Assembly: GCA_902583295.1 (NCBI GenBank)
Contig: CACHUY010000002.1
Coordinates: 1 to 64,000 of the forward strand
DNA: 64,000 nt
From: an uncultured Pelagibacteraceae bacterium
Lineage (GTDB): Bacteria > Pseudomonadota > Alphaproteobacteria > Pelagibacterales > Pelagibacteraceae
Reading direction: 5' to 3'
Shown piece after piece: positions 9,514 through 19,401 of the stretch. A model generated the notes under the pieces. The model was not told where the DNA came from. It saw only the letters and a program-made list of their open reading frames with translations, and did not search any database. The translations under genes and the position numbers were made by a program. Position 1 is the first letter of the stretch. Each line of letters opens with the position of its first letter.

Positions 9514-10821
9514 TTAGAGATTCTTATATATTGGAAATGAAGAAGTTAAAGCAATAACTTCATTTCTAACTTCATCTTCTACTTTACTGTTGTCATCTGG
9601 GTTTTCTGATAATCCTTTAAGAGTTTTTGTAATTAATTCACCTACTTTCTTACATTCATTTAAACCAAAACCACGTGTTGTAATCGCTTGTGTTCCTAAT
9701 CTTATACCAGATGTTATCATTGGCTTTTCTGTATCAAAAGGAATACCATTTTTATTACACGTAATATTAGCTCTTGATAAACTTTCCGCAGCCAAGTTAC
9801 CTTTTACATTGTAAGGACGTAAATCAACCAACATAAGATGCGTATCAGTACCATCAGAATAAATTTTAAAACCATTATTTTTTAAAGTCTCTGCTAAAAT
9901 TTTTGCATTTGCTAAAACAGATTTAATATAGTCTTGAAAATCAGGCTGAAGAGCTTCTAAAAAACCAGCTGCTTTAGCTGCAATAACATGCATTAATGGT
10001 CCACCCTGGTAGCCAGGAAAAACTGCTGTGTTAAACTTTTTAGATAATTCTTCGTGATTAGTTAAAATTATTCCACCCCTTGCACTTCTAAAAACTTTAT
10101 GTGTAGTAGATGTAACTACATGAGCATAGTCACATGGGTTTGGATATCCCTTTCCAGCAACCAAACCTGAAAAATGTGCCATATCAACCATTAGATATGC
10201 TCCGACTTTATCTGCAATTTCTCTAAATCTTTTAAAATCTATAACTCTGGAATATGCACTTCCACCTGCAATTATCAATTTTGGTTTATGTTCTAAGGCA
10301 AGTTTTTCAACATTATCATAATCTATAAGTTCAGATTTTTTATCAACATCATACCCTATCGGATTAAACCATTTTCCTGACATTGAAATCTTTAAACCAT
10401 GAGTGATATGACCTCCTGAATTTAAACTCATACCCATAAAAGTATCACCAGGTTTTAACAGCGCCAAAAATACAGCACCATTAGCTTGTGCTCCCGAGTG
10501 TGGCTGAGCATTAGCAAATTTACAATTGAAAAGTTTTTTTAATCTTTCTATTGCTAAATTTTCAGCAACGTCGACATGTTCACAACCATTATAATATCTT
10601 TTACCAGGGTAACCTTCTGCGTATTTATTTGTTAGCACTGAACCTTGGGCCTCCAAAACAGCTAGAGAGACAATATTCTCTGAAGCAATCAATTCTATAT
10701 GTTGTTGCTGTCTCAATAGTTCATCTTGAATTGCCTTGTAAAGATCTGGGTCTTTTGAAGATAAACTGTCTTCAAAAAAACTTTTATAGCTATCATTTAT
10801 ATAATTTTTTTCACTAGACAT
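9514..10821 (-). CDS. glyA: Serine hydroxymethyltransferase
   Basis: 435 aa; [32 protein letters not shown]-lysine motif. Confidence 0.97.
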   Translation of the reverse strand: MSSEKNYINDSYKSFFEDSLSSKDPDLYKAIQDELLRQQQHIELIASENIVSLAVLEAQGSVLTNKYAEGYPGKRYYNGCEHVDVAENLAIERLKKLFNCKFANAQPHSGAQANGAVFLALLKPGDTFMGMSLNSGGHITHGLKISMSGKWFNPIGYDVDKKSELIDYDNVEKLALEHKPKLIIAGGSAYSRVIDFKRFREIADKVGAYLMVDMAHFSGLVAGKGYPNPCDYAHVVTSTTHKVFRSARGGIILTNHEELSKKFNTAVFPGYQGGPLMHVIAAKAAGFLEALQPDFQDYIKSVLANAKILAETLKNNGFKIYSDGTDTHLMLVDLRPYNVKGNLAAESLSRANITCNKNGIPFDTEKPMITSGIRLGTQAITTRGFGLNECKKVGELITKTLKGLSENPDDNSKVEDEVRNEVIALTSSFPIYKNL

Positions 10822-11246
10822 TATATTTTTTTAATCCTTTTTAAGTGTCTACCACCTTCAAATTTAGTATTCAAAAAAACACTAACACAATTTAAAGCAT
10901 TTTTTTTAGTTAACAACCTTGAGCCTAATGTAATGATATTTGCATCATTATGCAATCTTGATAATTTTGTTGATTTTAAATTAAAACATTGTGCAGCTCG
11001 AATATTTTTATGTTTATTTGCAGCTATATTCATCCCCATTCCAGATCCACAAACTAAAATTCCAACATTATTTTTGCTAATTTTTACTTTTCGAGCGACC
11101 TTATGGGCGTAATCAGGGTAATCTACTCTGTTATCAGAGGACGGTCCTAGATCAAAATAATTCATTTTTTTTTTAATTAGATGTTTTTTAATGATTTCCT
11201 TTAATTTAAAGCCAGCGTGATCAGAAGAAATATAAATATTTTTCAA
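10821..11246 (-). CDS. rpiB: Ribose-5-phosphate isomerase B
   Basis: [46 protein letters not shown]. Track start is 11273; a TTG at 11246 fits the family N-terminus better and follows the upstream stop by 1 nt. Confidence 0.92.
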   Translation of the reverse strand: MKNIYISSDHAGFKLKEIIKKHLIKKKMNYFDLGPSSDNRVDYPDYAHKVARKVKISKNNVGILVCGSGMGMNIAANKHKNIRAAQCFNLKSTKLSRLHNDANIITLGSRLLTKKNALNCVSVFLNTKFEGGRHLKRIKKI

Positions 11247-11247
11247 A

Positions 11248-11889
11248 CTAATTAAATTTATAATCAAGAACACAAGCTACAAGGTGAATTCTATTTTCTT
11301 CACCTCCATTAAATGCATTGTGATATTTAGTATTATTTGTAACCCACACAGAACCATCTGCTGGCATATGTTTTGCAACATTATCTATTACCATTAAACA
11401 ACCCGGGTTAGTAATAATTGGTATATGAAGTCTTGGCTCAGGATCTCTATGCCAACTCAAAGTAGATCTTGGCTCTTTTAAAAGAATTCTTATTCTACCT
11501 AATTTATATTTTGAAGAAAGCACATCATACACTTCCTTAAAATATGTGTTTTCATAATCTTTAATAAATTCAGAATATTGTGACTCTTCAACCTTAATAT
11601 CTCTTGAAACTTCGATTCCAGTTTTATCAGGCTTAGTCCAGTAAACTCCTCTAGCCTTGCTTCCTTTGATTGAATCTGGATCACCAGGGATTTGAGTAAG
11701 TGAAATGGCACCAAAGTGAGTTACGCCACCACCATCATCGAATTTTTTAATATTTACAATTTGATTGTATGCTTCTTGCAACTTATCTATGTTAAATTTT
11801 ATGTTCTGTTTTTGAAAATCACTGAAATCTAAAATTCTTTCTTCTTTTTTTATATTCAGGTCTACAATTTTTGTGTTATTTATAGTCAT
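11248..11889 (-). CDS. Aspartyl/asparaginyl beta-hydroxylase-like 2-oxoglutarate/Fe(II) dioxygenase
   Basis: 213 aa; LSWHRDPEPRLHIPIITNPGCLMVID...GSVWVTNNTKYHNAFNGGEENRIHLVACVLD matches cupin-fold HxD...H dioxygenase layout. Confidence 0.7.
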   Translation of the reverse strand: MTINNTKIVDLNIKKEERILDFSDFQKQNIKFNIDKLQEAYNQIVNIKKFDDGGGVTHFGAISLTQIPGDPDSIKGSKARGVYWTKPDKTGIEVSRDIKVEESQYSEFIKDYENTYFKEVYDVLSSKYKLGRIRILLKEPRSTLSWHRDPEPRLHIPIITNPGCLMVIDNVAKHMPADGSVWVTNNTKYHNAFNGGEENRIHLVACVLDYKFN

Positions 11890-11962
11890 CGAAATTGTTT
11901 TGTACTTATAATTTTATATATTTGTATAATACTTTTGTCGCATTATTAAAGTATATTTAAAC
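11890..11962 (+). promoter_or_regulatory. Divergent promoter region between dioxygenase gene and hemB
   Basis: 73-nt AT-rich gap between divergent starts; consensus-like TATAAT at 11925-11930 about 33 nt before the hemB ATG; -35 not convincing. Confidence 0.4.
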
Positions 11963-12952
11963 ATGATTATAGGAAAATATCCAAATTTAAGGTTAAGAAG
12001 AAACAGAAAGGAATCATGGACTAGAAGGCTGATTCAAGAAAACACACTGAGTCCAAATGATTTTATATTACCAATTTTCTTAATTGATGGATCAAACAAA
12101 AAAGAATCAATATCTTCAATGCCAGGTGTTTCTAGATATACAATAAATAGAGTGTCTCAAATAATAGACAAAGCAATTAAAAAGGGTATTCCAATGGTTG
12201 CCCTTTTTCCTAAAACAAAAAATACTTTAAAAAATGATTTGGGTACTGAGTCACTAAATGAAAATAATTTAGTTTGTAGGGCTATATTAGAAATCAAAAA
12301 AAGATATAAAAACCAAATTGGAATTATGTGTGATGTTGCCCTAGATCCTTATACATCACATGGTCATGATGGATTAATAAAGTCTAATCAGATAATTAAT
12401 GATGAAACGATTGAAGTGCTAATAAATCAATCTCTGTTACAGGCTGAAATGGGATGTGATGTTCTTGCACCTTCAGACATGATGGATGGAAGAATAGGAA
12501 GAATAAGAAAAGCACTTGATAATTCTAACTTTAAAAACACACAAATTTTATCCTATGCTGCAAAGTATGCATCCAGCTTTTATGGACCTTTTAGAGATGC
12601 TGTTGGTTCTAAAAGCTCTCTTAAAGGTGATAAAAAAACTTATCAAATGGACTTTAGAAATAGTGATGAGGCTTTGCGTGAAGTTGCTTTGGATATAAAG
12701 GAAGGTGCAGATATGGTTATGGTTAAACCAGGTATGCCATACTTAGATATAATTAAGTCAATAAAAGAAAAGTTTAGAATTCCAGTTTTAGCATACCAAG
12801 TATCTGGTGAATATAGTCTTATCGAAACTGCTATTAATAAAAAACTAATACAAAAAAATGCAGTTTATGAAAGTTTAGTTTCTTTTAAACGTGCAGGAGC
12901 AAACGCCATTGTTTCATATTATGCTGATAGAATAGACAAAATTTTAGAATAA
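11963..12952 (+). CDS. hemB: Delta-aminolevulinic acid dehydratase (porphobilinogen synthase)
   Basis: 329 aa; CDVALDPYTSHGHDGL, MVKPGMPYLDII catalytic region. Confidence 0.97.
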   Translation: MIIGKYPNLRLRRNRKESWTRRLIQENTLSPNDFILPIFLIDGSNKKESISSMPGVSRYTINRVSQIIDKAIKKGIPMVALFPKTKNTLKNDLGTESLNENNLVCRAILEIKKRYKNQIGIMCDVALDPYTSHGHDGLIKSNQIINDETIEVLINQSLLQAEMGCDVLAPSDMMDGRIGRIRKALDNSNFKNTQILSYAAKYASSFYGPFRDAVGSKSSLKGDKKTYQMDFRNSDEALREVALDIKEGADMVMVKPGMPYLDIIKSIKEKFRIPVLAYQVSGEYSLIETAINKKLIQKNAVYESLVSFKRAGANAIVSYYADRIDKILE

Positions 12953-13633
12953 TTATTTCAAAGAATTTAAAAAAATTACTCTACTATTAGGATAATTTAA
13001 ATTATTTGGTTTTAAGATTGTTTTATCTAAATAATCTCCAACCAATTTTAATCCACTTAATAAAATATTAATATCTGTTACTTCTAAATCTTTCTCGATA
13101 AGAAAGTTAGGTACATATTTCTTTTCAGTATAAGAAGTTGCAAAATAAACAGTTTTGTTATCTTCTAAGTTTTTTTCTACCAAATTTTCTAGCTCGAGGT
13201 CGTAACCTAACAATTTTAGTAACTTTAATTCCCAGAAAATATATTTTTTAAGCCAGTTTTGGTCATTTAATAAATTAAAAAGCTCTTCGATAAGAAAATA
13301 AACTTTTTTATTTGCCTGTGCTTCAGCTGTTAATATTTTTATTAGGTTCATTGCTGAGGTAATACAAGAAAGCTTTTGCTTATGATCAAAATAAAATGGA
13401 CTGTAAGCATTTAAAATTTCTATTTTAAAATAACCCATTCTATTATCGTTTTTTGAACTATAATTAACATGGAGTCTATTGCCCACTTGAAGATAATTTT
13501 TAATTTTTTTAGATGTTCCTCCAAATATAATGCCTGAAACCTTACCTTTATCCAAAGTATATAACTCAGCAATTATAGAGTTTTCACTATACCTGCTTTT
13601 GTTAACTAAAAAACCTTGATCAATCCAATTCAT
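12953..13633 (-). CDS. recO: DNA repair protein RecO
   Basis: 226 aa; MNWIDQGFLVNKSRYSENSIIAELYTLDKGKVSGIIFGGTSKK OB-fold N-terminus. Confidence 0.88.
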   Translation of the reverse strand: MNWIDQGFLVNKSRYSENSIIAELYTLDKGKVSGIIFGGTSKKIKNYLQVGNRLHVNYSSKNDNRMGYFKIEILNAYSPFYFDHKQKLSCITSAMNLIKILTAEAQANKKVYFLIEELFNLLNDQNWLKKYIFWELKLLKLLGYDLELENLVEKNLEDNKTVYFATSYTEKKYVPNFLIEKDLEVTDINILLSGLKLVGDYLDKTILKPNNLNYPNSRVIFLNSLK

Positions 13634-13640
13634 ATTTTTT

Positions 13641-14306
13641 TTAATTCATATTTTTTAAACATTCGATAGCAGCATTTTGTTCAGCATCTTTTTTTGATTT
13701 ACCTAATGATATAAAAAATGTTGTATTAGGAAGCTTAACTCCCACTTTAAAAATAGGTTTATGACGTGGACCTGTATTAGAAATAATTTTATAGGTTGGT
13801 AATTTTTTAAATTTTTTTAAAGCTAGTTCTTGGAGTTTTGTTTTTGCATCTATTTGAGTAACAACACTTTTTTTAATATGAATACCCCAAAGTTTTAAGA
13901 TAATTTTTTCAGCTATATTTAATCCTTTATCTAAATAAATAGCTCCCATTAATGCCTCACAACTATCTGAAATAATTTTGTCTTCAATTTTGATAATTTT
14001 ATTTTTAGGGTTGAATGTTTTTATATATTTTTCTAATTCAATTGCTTTTGCAACTTCTAAACATGTTTTTTTATTTACTAATGATGCAAATTTTTTATCA
14101 AGTATACCCTCTTTTTCATTAGGGTAGATTTTTAAAAGTTTTTGAGCAATAACTAAGCCAAGTACTCTATCTCCTAAAAATTCAATCTTTTCATTATTTT
14201 CATTTGGGTTAAAACTTTTGTGAGTTAATGATTGAATTAACAAATTGTTATTTTTAAATTTTATGTTTAGTTTTTTTTCTAATTTTTGATAATTTATTTT
14301 CATCAA
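13641..14306 (-). CDS. rnc: Ribonuclease III
   Basis: 221 aa; NEKIEFLGDRVLGLVIA, DSCEALMGAIYLDKG, dsRBD C-terminus. Confidence 0.95.
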   Translation of the reverse strand: MMKINYQKLEKKLNIKFKNNNLLIQSLTHKSFNPNENNEKIEFLGDRVLGLVIAQKLLKIYPNEKEGILDKKFASLVNKKTCLEVAKAIELEKYIKTFNPKNKIIKIEDKIISDSCEALMGAIYLDKGLNIAEKIILKLWGIHIKKSVVTQIDAKTKLQELALKKFKKLPTYKIISNTGPRHKPIFKVGVKLPNTTFFISLGKSKKDAEQNAAIECLKNMN

Positions 14307-15040
14307 TTAATTTTATTAAATGCTCTATTAAATCTAATTGATTTATGCCATTTCCAAAATTCAAAAATACTACCCACTGTTCTATCTGATGAAAAAAAAA
14401 TAAATTGAGCTTTACCAACTAAATTGTCTTTATGAACATAACCAACACTTGTTAAATATCTACTGTCTTTAGAACAATCTCTATTGTCACCTAAAAAAAA
14501 ATAATGGTTGTCAGGTACAGTAAAGATATCTGAATTCTGGTAAGTGTATTCTTTTAAGTAGACAGTGTGAAATTTTTTTCCATTTGGTAATTTTTCTTCA
14601 AATTTAAAAACATTAATAATTTCACTTCCACAATAAATATTACTTTTACTTGGAGTTTTTGACTTTAATATTTCACTGTTATTTAAATAAAGGTTAGAAT
14701 CTATAAATTGAATCTTATCACCTGGTAGACCAATAAGTCTTTTTATATAATCTGTTCTATTATCTGCTGGTGTTTTGAAAACAACTACATCACCACGTTT
14801 TGGGCTATTGAACATTATTCTTTTACTGAGTATCGGGGGACTAAAAGGAAAAGAATGCCTACTATAGCCGTAGGAATATTTTGTAACAAACAACCTATCA
14901 CCTACAAGCAATGTTGGCTCCATTGATGATGAAGGAATATAAAATGGTTGAATTAAAATAGATCTTATTACTATAGCAATTAATAAAGCATAAAATAAAG
15001 TTTTTAAATTTTCAGAAAAAAAATTTTTATCTAGCTTCAT
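14303..15040 (-). CDS. lepB: Signal peptidase I
   Basis: 245 aa; PSSSMEPTLLVGDRLFV, YIKRLIGLPGDKI, FFLGDNRDCSKDSR. Confidence 0.95.
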   Translation of the reverse strand: MKLDKNFFSENLKTLFYALLIAIVIRSILIQPFYIPSSSMEPTLLVGDRLFVTKYSYGYSRHSFPFSPPILSKRIMFNSPKRGDVVVFKTPADNRTDYIKRLIGLPGDKIQFIDSNLYLNNSEILKSKTPSKSNIYCGSEIINVFKFEEKLPNGKKFHTVYLKEYTYQNSDIFTVPDNHYFFLGDNRDCSKDSRYLTSVGYVHKDNLVGKAQFIFFSSDRTVGSIFEFWKWHKSIRFNRAFNKIN

Positions 15041-15423
15041 ATGGATTGAATTATTGCAAAAGCGGTTGAATAATCTTTTTCATCTGAAATTGACAGAAAA
15101 AAATTAAACTTTTTAATTTTATATTTTTTTTGCAAAATTTTAATAATTTTTTTATTATCAACATATCTAGGCATACCTTTTTTATCATTTGTAATTTCAA
15201 TGTCTTTAAAGTTTAAATTTGATGAAAAACCAGTCCCTAATGCTTTAGAAAAAGCTTCTTTAGCTGCAAATCTCTTCGAAAAAAAAGCGACTTTATTTTT
15301 AGTTTTTTTTGATAATTTGAGTTCATTACTGCTATAAATTCGTCTTTTAAATTTATTGTTCTTAATTGACTCTTTTATTCTTCTGTTATCAATGATGTCG
15401 ACCCCAATCCCAAGAATTTTCAT
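15037..15423 (-). CDS. acpS: Holo-[acyl-carrier-protein] synthase
   Basis: 128 aa; GIGVDIIDNRRIKES, RFAAKEAFSKALGTG. Confidence 0.93.
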   Translation of the reverse strand: MKILGIGVDIIDNRRIKESIKNNKFKRRIYSSNELKLSKKTKNKVAFFSKRFAAKEAFSKALGTGFSSNLNFKDIEITNDKKGMPRYVDNKKIIKILQKKYKIKKFNFFLSISDEKDYSTAFAIIQSI

Positions 15424-15424
15424 A

Positions 15425-16141
15425 TTATTTCAATAATTTTTTAAAATTTTTAATCACTTTCGACAAACCATGAAATACTGACTCCCCTATTATGAAATGG
15501 CCAATATTATACTCATGAATTTCTTTTATTTTTGAGAGTAATTTAGTGGTTTTGTAATCAAGACCATGCCCTGCATGAACCTCGAGGCCCAATGAATTTG
15601 CGAGCTTTGAACTTTTTTTAATTCTTTGAAATTCTTTGTTATGTTTTTGTTTTGACTTAATGTTATTTGATAATTTTCCTGTATGAATTTCAACACAATC
15701 AACTTCAAGCAATCTAGAAAGTTTGACATCATTTACAGAGGGATTAATAAATAAACTAGTTCTTATTTTGGCTTTTTTAAATTTAAAAATTATTTTTTTT
15801 AATTTATTAAAATTTTTTTTTAAATTTAAACCCCCTTCAGTTGTAATTTCTTTTCTATTTTCTGGTACTATACAGATATAATTTGGTTTAATTCTTAGAG
15901 CATTAAATACAATACTTTCATTCATTGAAACCTCAAGATTAACCAATACGTTTTTCAAATTACATATCTTTTTTGCATCTTTGTCATTAATATGTCGTCT
16001 ATCTTCTCTTAAATGTATTGTTACAGAGTCTGCTCCGCACTTCACTACATGTAATGCAGCGCTGATTGGGTCTGGATGTTTTTCACCTCTTGCATTTCTT
16101 AATGTTGCAACGTGATCAATATTTACACCTAGTCTTTTCAC
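15425..16141 (-). CDS. pdxJ: Pyridoxine 5'-phosphate synthase
   Basis: 238 aa; LGVNIDHVATLRNARGEKHPDP, HAGHGLDYKT. Confidence 0.96.
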   Translation of the reverse strand: MKRLGVNIDHVATLRNARGEKHPDPISAALHVVKCGADSVTIHLREDRRHINDKDAKKICNLKNVLVNLEVSMNESIVFNALRIKPNYICIVPENRKEITTEGGLNLKKNFNKLKKIIFKFKKAKIRTSLFINPSVNDVKLSRLLEVDCVEIHTGKLSNNIKSKQKHNKEFQRIKKSSKLANSLGLEVHAGHGLDYKTTKLLSKIKEIHEYNIGHFIIGESVFHGLSKVIKNFKKLLK

Positions 16142-16725
16142 TTAATAAATCTACTCCCTGGCGTTGTTATAGGTACAGATTTAAGTATTTCAGGTAATTT
16201 TTTTTGACTGTATACAGGCACATCTATTTTTAAATGAGATACAATTTTTGTCTTAATTTTTAAAGATTTTTTAGTCGATCTATCTATGATAGATGCAAAT
16301 CCTAATAATTTTGCATTTGCTTTCTTTATTAGTTTAACGCATTCTAAACTTGATTTTCCTGTAGTAATAACATCTTCAATAATTAGAACTCTAGCACCTT
16401 TCTTAATATAAAAACCTCTTCTAAGAGTAAATTTACCTTTAACTCTCTCACAAAAAATTGTTTCTTTTTTTAGAAGTCTACCGATTTCATAACCGATAAT
16501 TATTCCACCCATCGCTGGAGCTAGAATTAAATCAATTTTTTGATATTTTTTTTTGATTTGGTTTGCTAACGATTTGCAAATTTTTTCAGCTAAGTTTGGA
16601 AAACTTAGAAGTTTTGCACATTGGATATATTTTGATGAATGCAAGCCTGATGATAAAATGAAATGACCTTCCAATAATGCATTAGTTTTTTTTAAAATAT
16701 TTAAGGATTTTTTGTGTGAAAGCAT
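16138..16725 (-). CDS. pyrE: Orotate phosphoribosyltransferase
   Basis: 195 aa; ALLEGHFILSSGLHSSKYIQC, VLIIEDVITTGKSS PRPP motif. Start codon uncertain (44-nt overlap with upstream gene). Confidence 0.93.
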   Translation of the reverse strand: MLSHKKSLNILKKTNALLEGHFILSSGLHSSKYIQCAKLLSFPNLAEKICKSLANQIKKKYQKIDLILAPAMGGIIIGYEIGRLLKKETIFCERVKGKFTLRRGFYIKKGARVLIIEDVITTGKSSLECVKLIKKANAKLLGFASIIDRSTKKSLKIKTKIVSHLKIDVPVYSQKKLPEILKSVPITTPGSRFIK

Positions 16726-18427
16726 TTCTTTTTTCTTCGTGTCTAATTATCTTAAATTTTATACCTTTTTGTTTTAGCACTGCAATAAAATTTGTAAAAT
16801 TTTTAAGGTTTCTTATGATTAATTTAAATTTAAAATTAATATAGTTTGGGTTTTTACCTACCATCTCTAAACTAGAGATATTTAATTTATGACTTCCAAT
16901 TAATGAACTGATATCGCCAAGTTGACCAGGTTTATCAGGCAATGACATCCATAGTGTTGTGTTATATTTTTTAATTTTTTCCTCTTTTTGCTGACCTTTA
17001 TCATGCCAATAACGTCTTATAGCAGCTCTAGCTTTTCCAGTTTTAGTGGTAGGTATCCAATGAAGTGATGGTGAATTGTTTTTTGAGGTGATGATATTTA
17101 CACGATCACCATTATGAAGAATTGTTTGTAAGTCGCTTTTGTTTCCATTTATTTCGCATCCTGTTGCTGAGTTACCAATTTTTGTATGTACAGCGTATGC
17201 GAAATCAATAGCAGTAGCCTCTTTAGGTAATTTTATTACAGAACCTTTGGGTGTAAAACAAAAAACGTTTTCCTGAAACATCTGAAGCTTAGTGTATTCA
17301 TATGAGTGCTCAGGATTTTCATTTTTTTCTATAATTTCAACTAAATCCTTTAACCAATCATACTCTTTCCAGCTTAATGAATTAAATTTTTCTGAAGATT
17401 TATATTTCCAATGTGATGCAATACCTCTCTCAGCAAATTCATGCATTTCACTTGTCCTTATTTGTATTTCTATTGGTTTCTTGTTTGAACCAATTACTGA
17501 AGTATGAATAGACTCATAACCATTAATTTTAGGAGAGGATATATAATCTTTAAACTTTCCAGGAATACAATTCCATTTTTTATGAAATATTCCCAACGTT
17601 TTATAACAGTCATCAATATTTTTTAAAATTACTCTAAATCCAATAATGTCAGTTACTTGTTCTAGTGAAACTCTTTTTTTTTGAACTTTTCTCCAAATTG
17701 AAAATGGGGTTTTTTCTCTGCCATAAATATCTGCGTTGATATGATTTTCATTCAAAATAGAGCTTAACTCAAAAGAAAGTTCTTCAAATAAATTTTTCTT
17801 ATCGAGTTTGATTTCGTCCAATCTTTTTTTAATTAATTTCCTTGCATCATTATTTAAAATTTCAAAAGATAAATCTTCAAGCTCATCTCGTATTCTGTGC
17901 ATACCCATTCTATCTGCAAGTGGCGCATAAATTTCCATTGTTTCCTGAGCAATTCTTTTTCGTTTATCTTCTTTAGTTATTGCTTTGATCGTTCTCATAT
18001 TATGAAGTCGATCAGCAATTTTAACTAATAACACCCTGATATCTTTAGAAGTTGCTAAAATCAATTTTCTAAAGTTTTCAGCTTTTGAGTTAAAGCTGGC
18101 GGTATTTTCGAAAACAGAAATTTTAGTAACCCCATCTACTAAATCAGCTACTTCAGGACCAAATTCATTTTTTATTGTCTCATAAGTAGCAACAGTATCT
18201 TCAATTGTGTCATGTAATAATCCAGTAGTAATAGTTGCACTATCTAATTTTAATTCCGTAAGAATATTGGCAACTTCAATTGGATGAACAGAGTAAGGGT
18301 CTCCAGATGCTCTTTTTTGATTTTGATGTGCCTTAACAGCAAAGTTATAAGCTTTATCTAATCTCTCATGATTAAGGAATTTGTTATATACTTTAACTTT
18401 ATTTATAAGTTCATTAGAATTCAACAT
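16682..18427 (-). CDS. Bifunctional (p)ppGpp synthetase/hydrolase (Rsh/SpoT family), short form
   Basis: 581 aa; HD motif GLLHDTIEDT, synthetase GFRVILKNIDD...YESIHTSVIG, TGS, C-terminal ACT. Confidence 0.95.
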   Translation of the reverse strand: MLNSNELINKVKVYNKFLNHERLDKAYNFAVKAHQNQKRASGDPYSVHPIEVANILTELKLDSATITTGLLHDTIEDTVATYETIKNEFGPEVADLVDGVTKISVFENTASFNSKAENFRKLILATSKDIRVLLVKIADRLHNMRTIKAITKEDKRKRIAQETMEIYAPLADRMGMHRIRDELEDLSFEILNNDARKLIKKRLDEIKLDKKNLFEELSFELSSILNENHINADIYGREKTPFSIWRKVQKKRVSLEQVTDIIGFRVILKNIDDCYKTLGIFHKKWNCIPGKFKDYISSPKINGYESIHTSVIGSNKKPIEIQIRTSEMHEFAERGIASHWKYKSSEKFNSLSWKEYDWLKDLVEIIEKNENPEHSYEYTKLQMFQENVFCFTPKGSVIKLPKEATAIDFAYAVHTKIGNSATGCEINGNKSDLQTILHNGDRVNIITSKNNSPSLHWIPTTKTGKARAAIRRYWHDKGQQKEEKIKKYNTTLWMSLPDKPGQLGDISSLIGSHKLNISSLEMVGKNPNYINFKFKLIIRNLKNFTNFIAVLKQKGIKFKIIRHEEKRNAFTQKILKYFKKN

Positions 18428-18446
18428 CCTTTACTATATCATTAAA

Positions 18447-18965
18447 TTAAATTTGTTTAATAGATGTAATATCGTCCACAGGAAGTAATGAAATTAGGGT
18501 CTTAATATCTAATTTTTTAGATGGGTGTTTCCAGTTTCTTTCAATTTCAAACAAGGGGATTAAAACAAAATTTCTTTTATGCATTCTAGCGTGAGGTAAA
18601 TTAAGCTTACTTTTGATATTTAATTTCATTCCATTATAATCAATAATATCAATGTCACATATTCTTGGTGAGTTTTTTTTCGATTTTTTTCTGCCTAGAT
18701 TTATTTCTATTTCTTTACAAATATTGAGTAATTTTAAAGGACTATAATTGCATTTAACTTTTAATAATATATTTAAATATTTTGGATATTTCGGATTGGG
18801 CCAGGATGGTGTTTCATAATAATTAGAAACTGAGAGAAAATTTATATTATTTTGTTTTAAAAAAAATTTAGCTTTTTCAATATTCTCTTTCCTTACTCCA
18901 AGATTGGATCCGACTGCCAAATAAACTGTTTTAGCTAGATCTTCTGATATATCTTGATTTTTCAC
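18447..18965 (-). CDS. folK: 2-amino-4-hydroxy-6-hydroxymethyldihydropteridine diphosphokinase
   Basis: [50 protein letters not shown]. Track start 19025; GTG at 18965 is a more economical start. Confidence 0.88.
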   Translation of the reverse strand: MKNQDISEDLAKTVYLAVGSNLGVRKENIEKAKFFLKQNNINFLSVSNYYETPSWPNPKYPKYLNILLKVKCNYSPLKLLNICKEIEINLGRKKSKKNSPRICDIDIIDYNGMKLNIKSKLNLPHARMHKRNFVLIPLFEIERNWKHPSKKLDIKTLISLLPVDDITSIKQI

Positions 18966-19401
18966 GGTTCCAGTCTCTATTTTTTTTAGTAGCTCTTTTA
19001 TCGTATTGTTTTTTACCTTTAGCAACTGCTAGTTCAATTTTAGCTTTTCCTTTTTTAAAATACATTTTTGTTGGCACAATAGTAAAACCATCTCTCTGCA
19101 TTTTTCCAATAAGTTTATTTATTTCTCTTTTGTTTAATAAAAGTTTTCTTCCATCTGTTGGATTGTGATTTGAATAGCTTGCTTGTTTATATGGAGAGAT
19201 ATGTGAATTAATAAGAACTATCTCACCTTTTTTTTCAACAGCATATGCATCAGCTATATTAACTTTACCGTCTCTAATAGATTTTATCTCTGAGCCCTTT
19301 AAAACTATTCCTGCCTCTAAAAGATCTTCAAAAAAATAATTAAAACTTGCTTTTCTATTTAAACAAATGATCTTTAAACCAGTATTGGTTTTTTTGTTCA
19401 T
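18931..19401 (-). CDS. smpB: SsrA-binding protein SmpB
   Basis: 156 aa; [42 protein letters not shown]. Confidence 0.96.
   Translation of the reverse strand: MNKKTNTGLKIICLNRKASFNYFFEDLLEAGIVLKGSEIKSIRDGKVNIADAYAVEKKGEIVLINSHISPYKQASYSNHNPTDGRKLLLNKREINKLIGKMQRDGFTIVPTKMYFKKGKAKIELAVAKGKKQYDKRATKKNRDWNREKSRYIRRSS

Noticed and set aside
11499-11714. 71-aa same-strand ORF inside the dioxygenase gene
   Set aside because: Out-of-frame ORF within a coherent 213-aa coding sequence.
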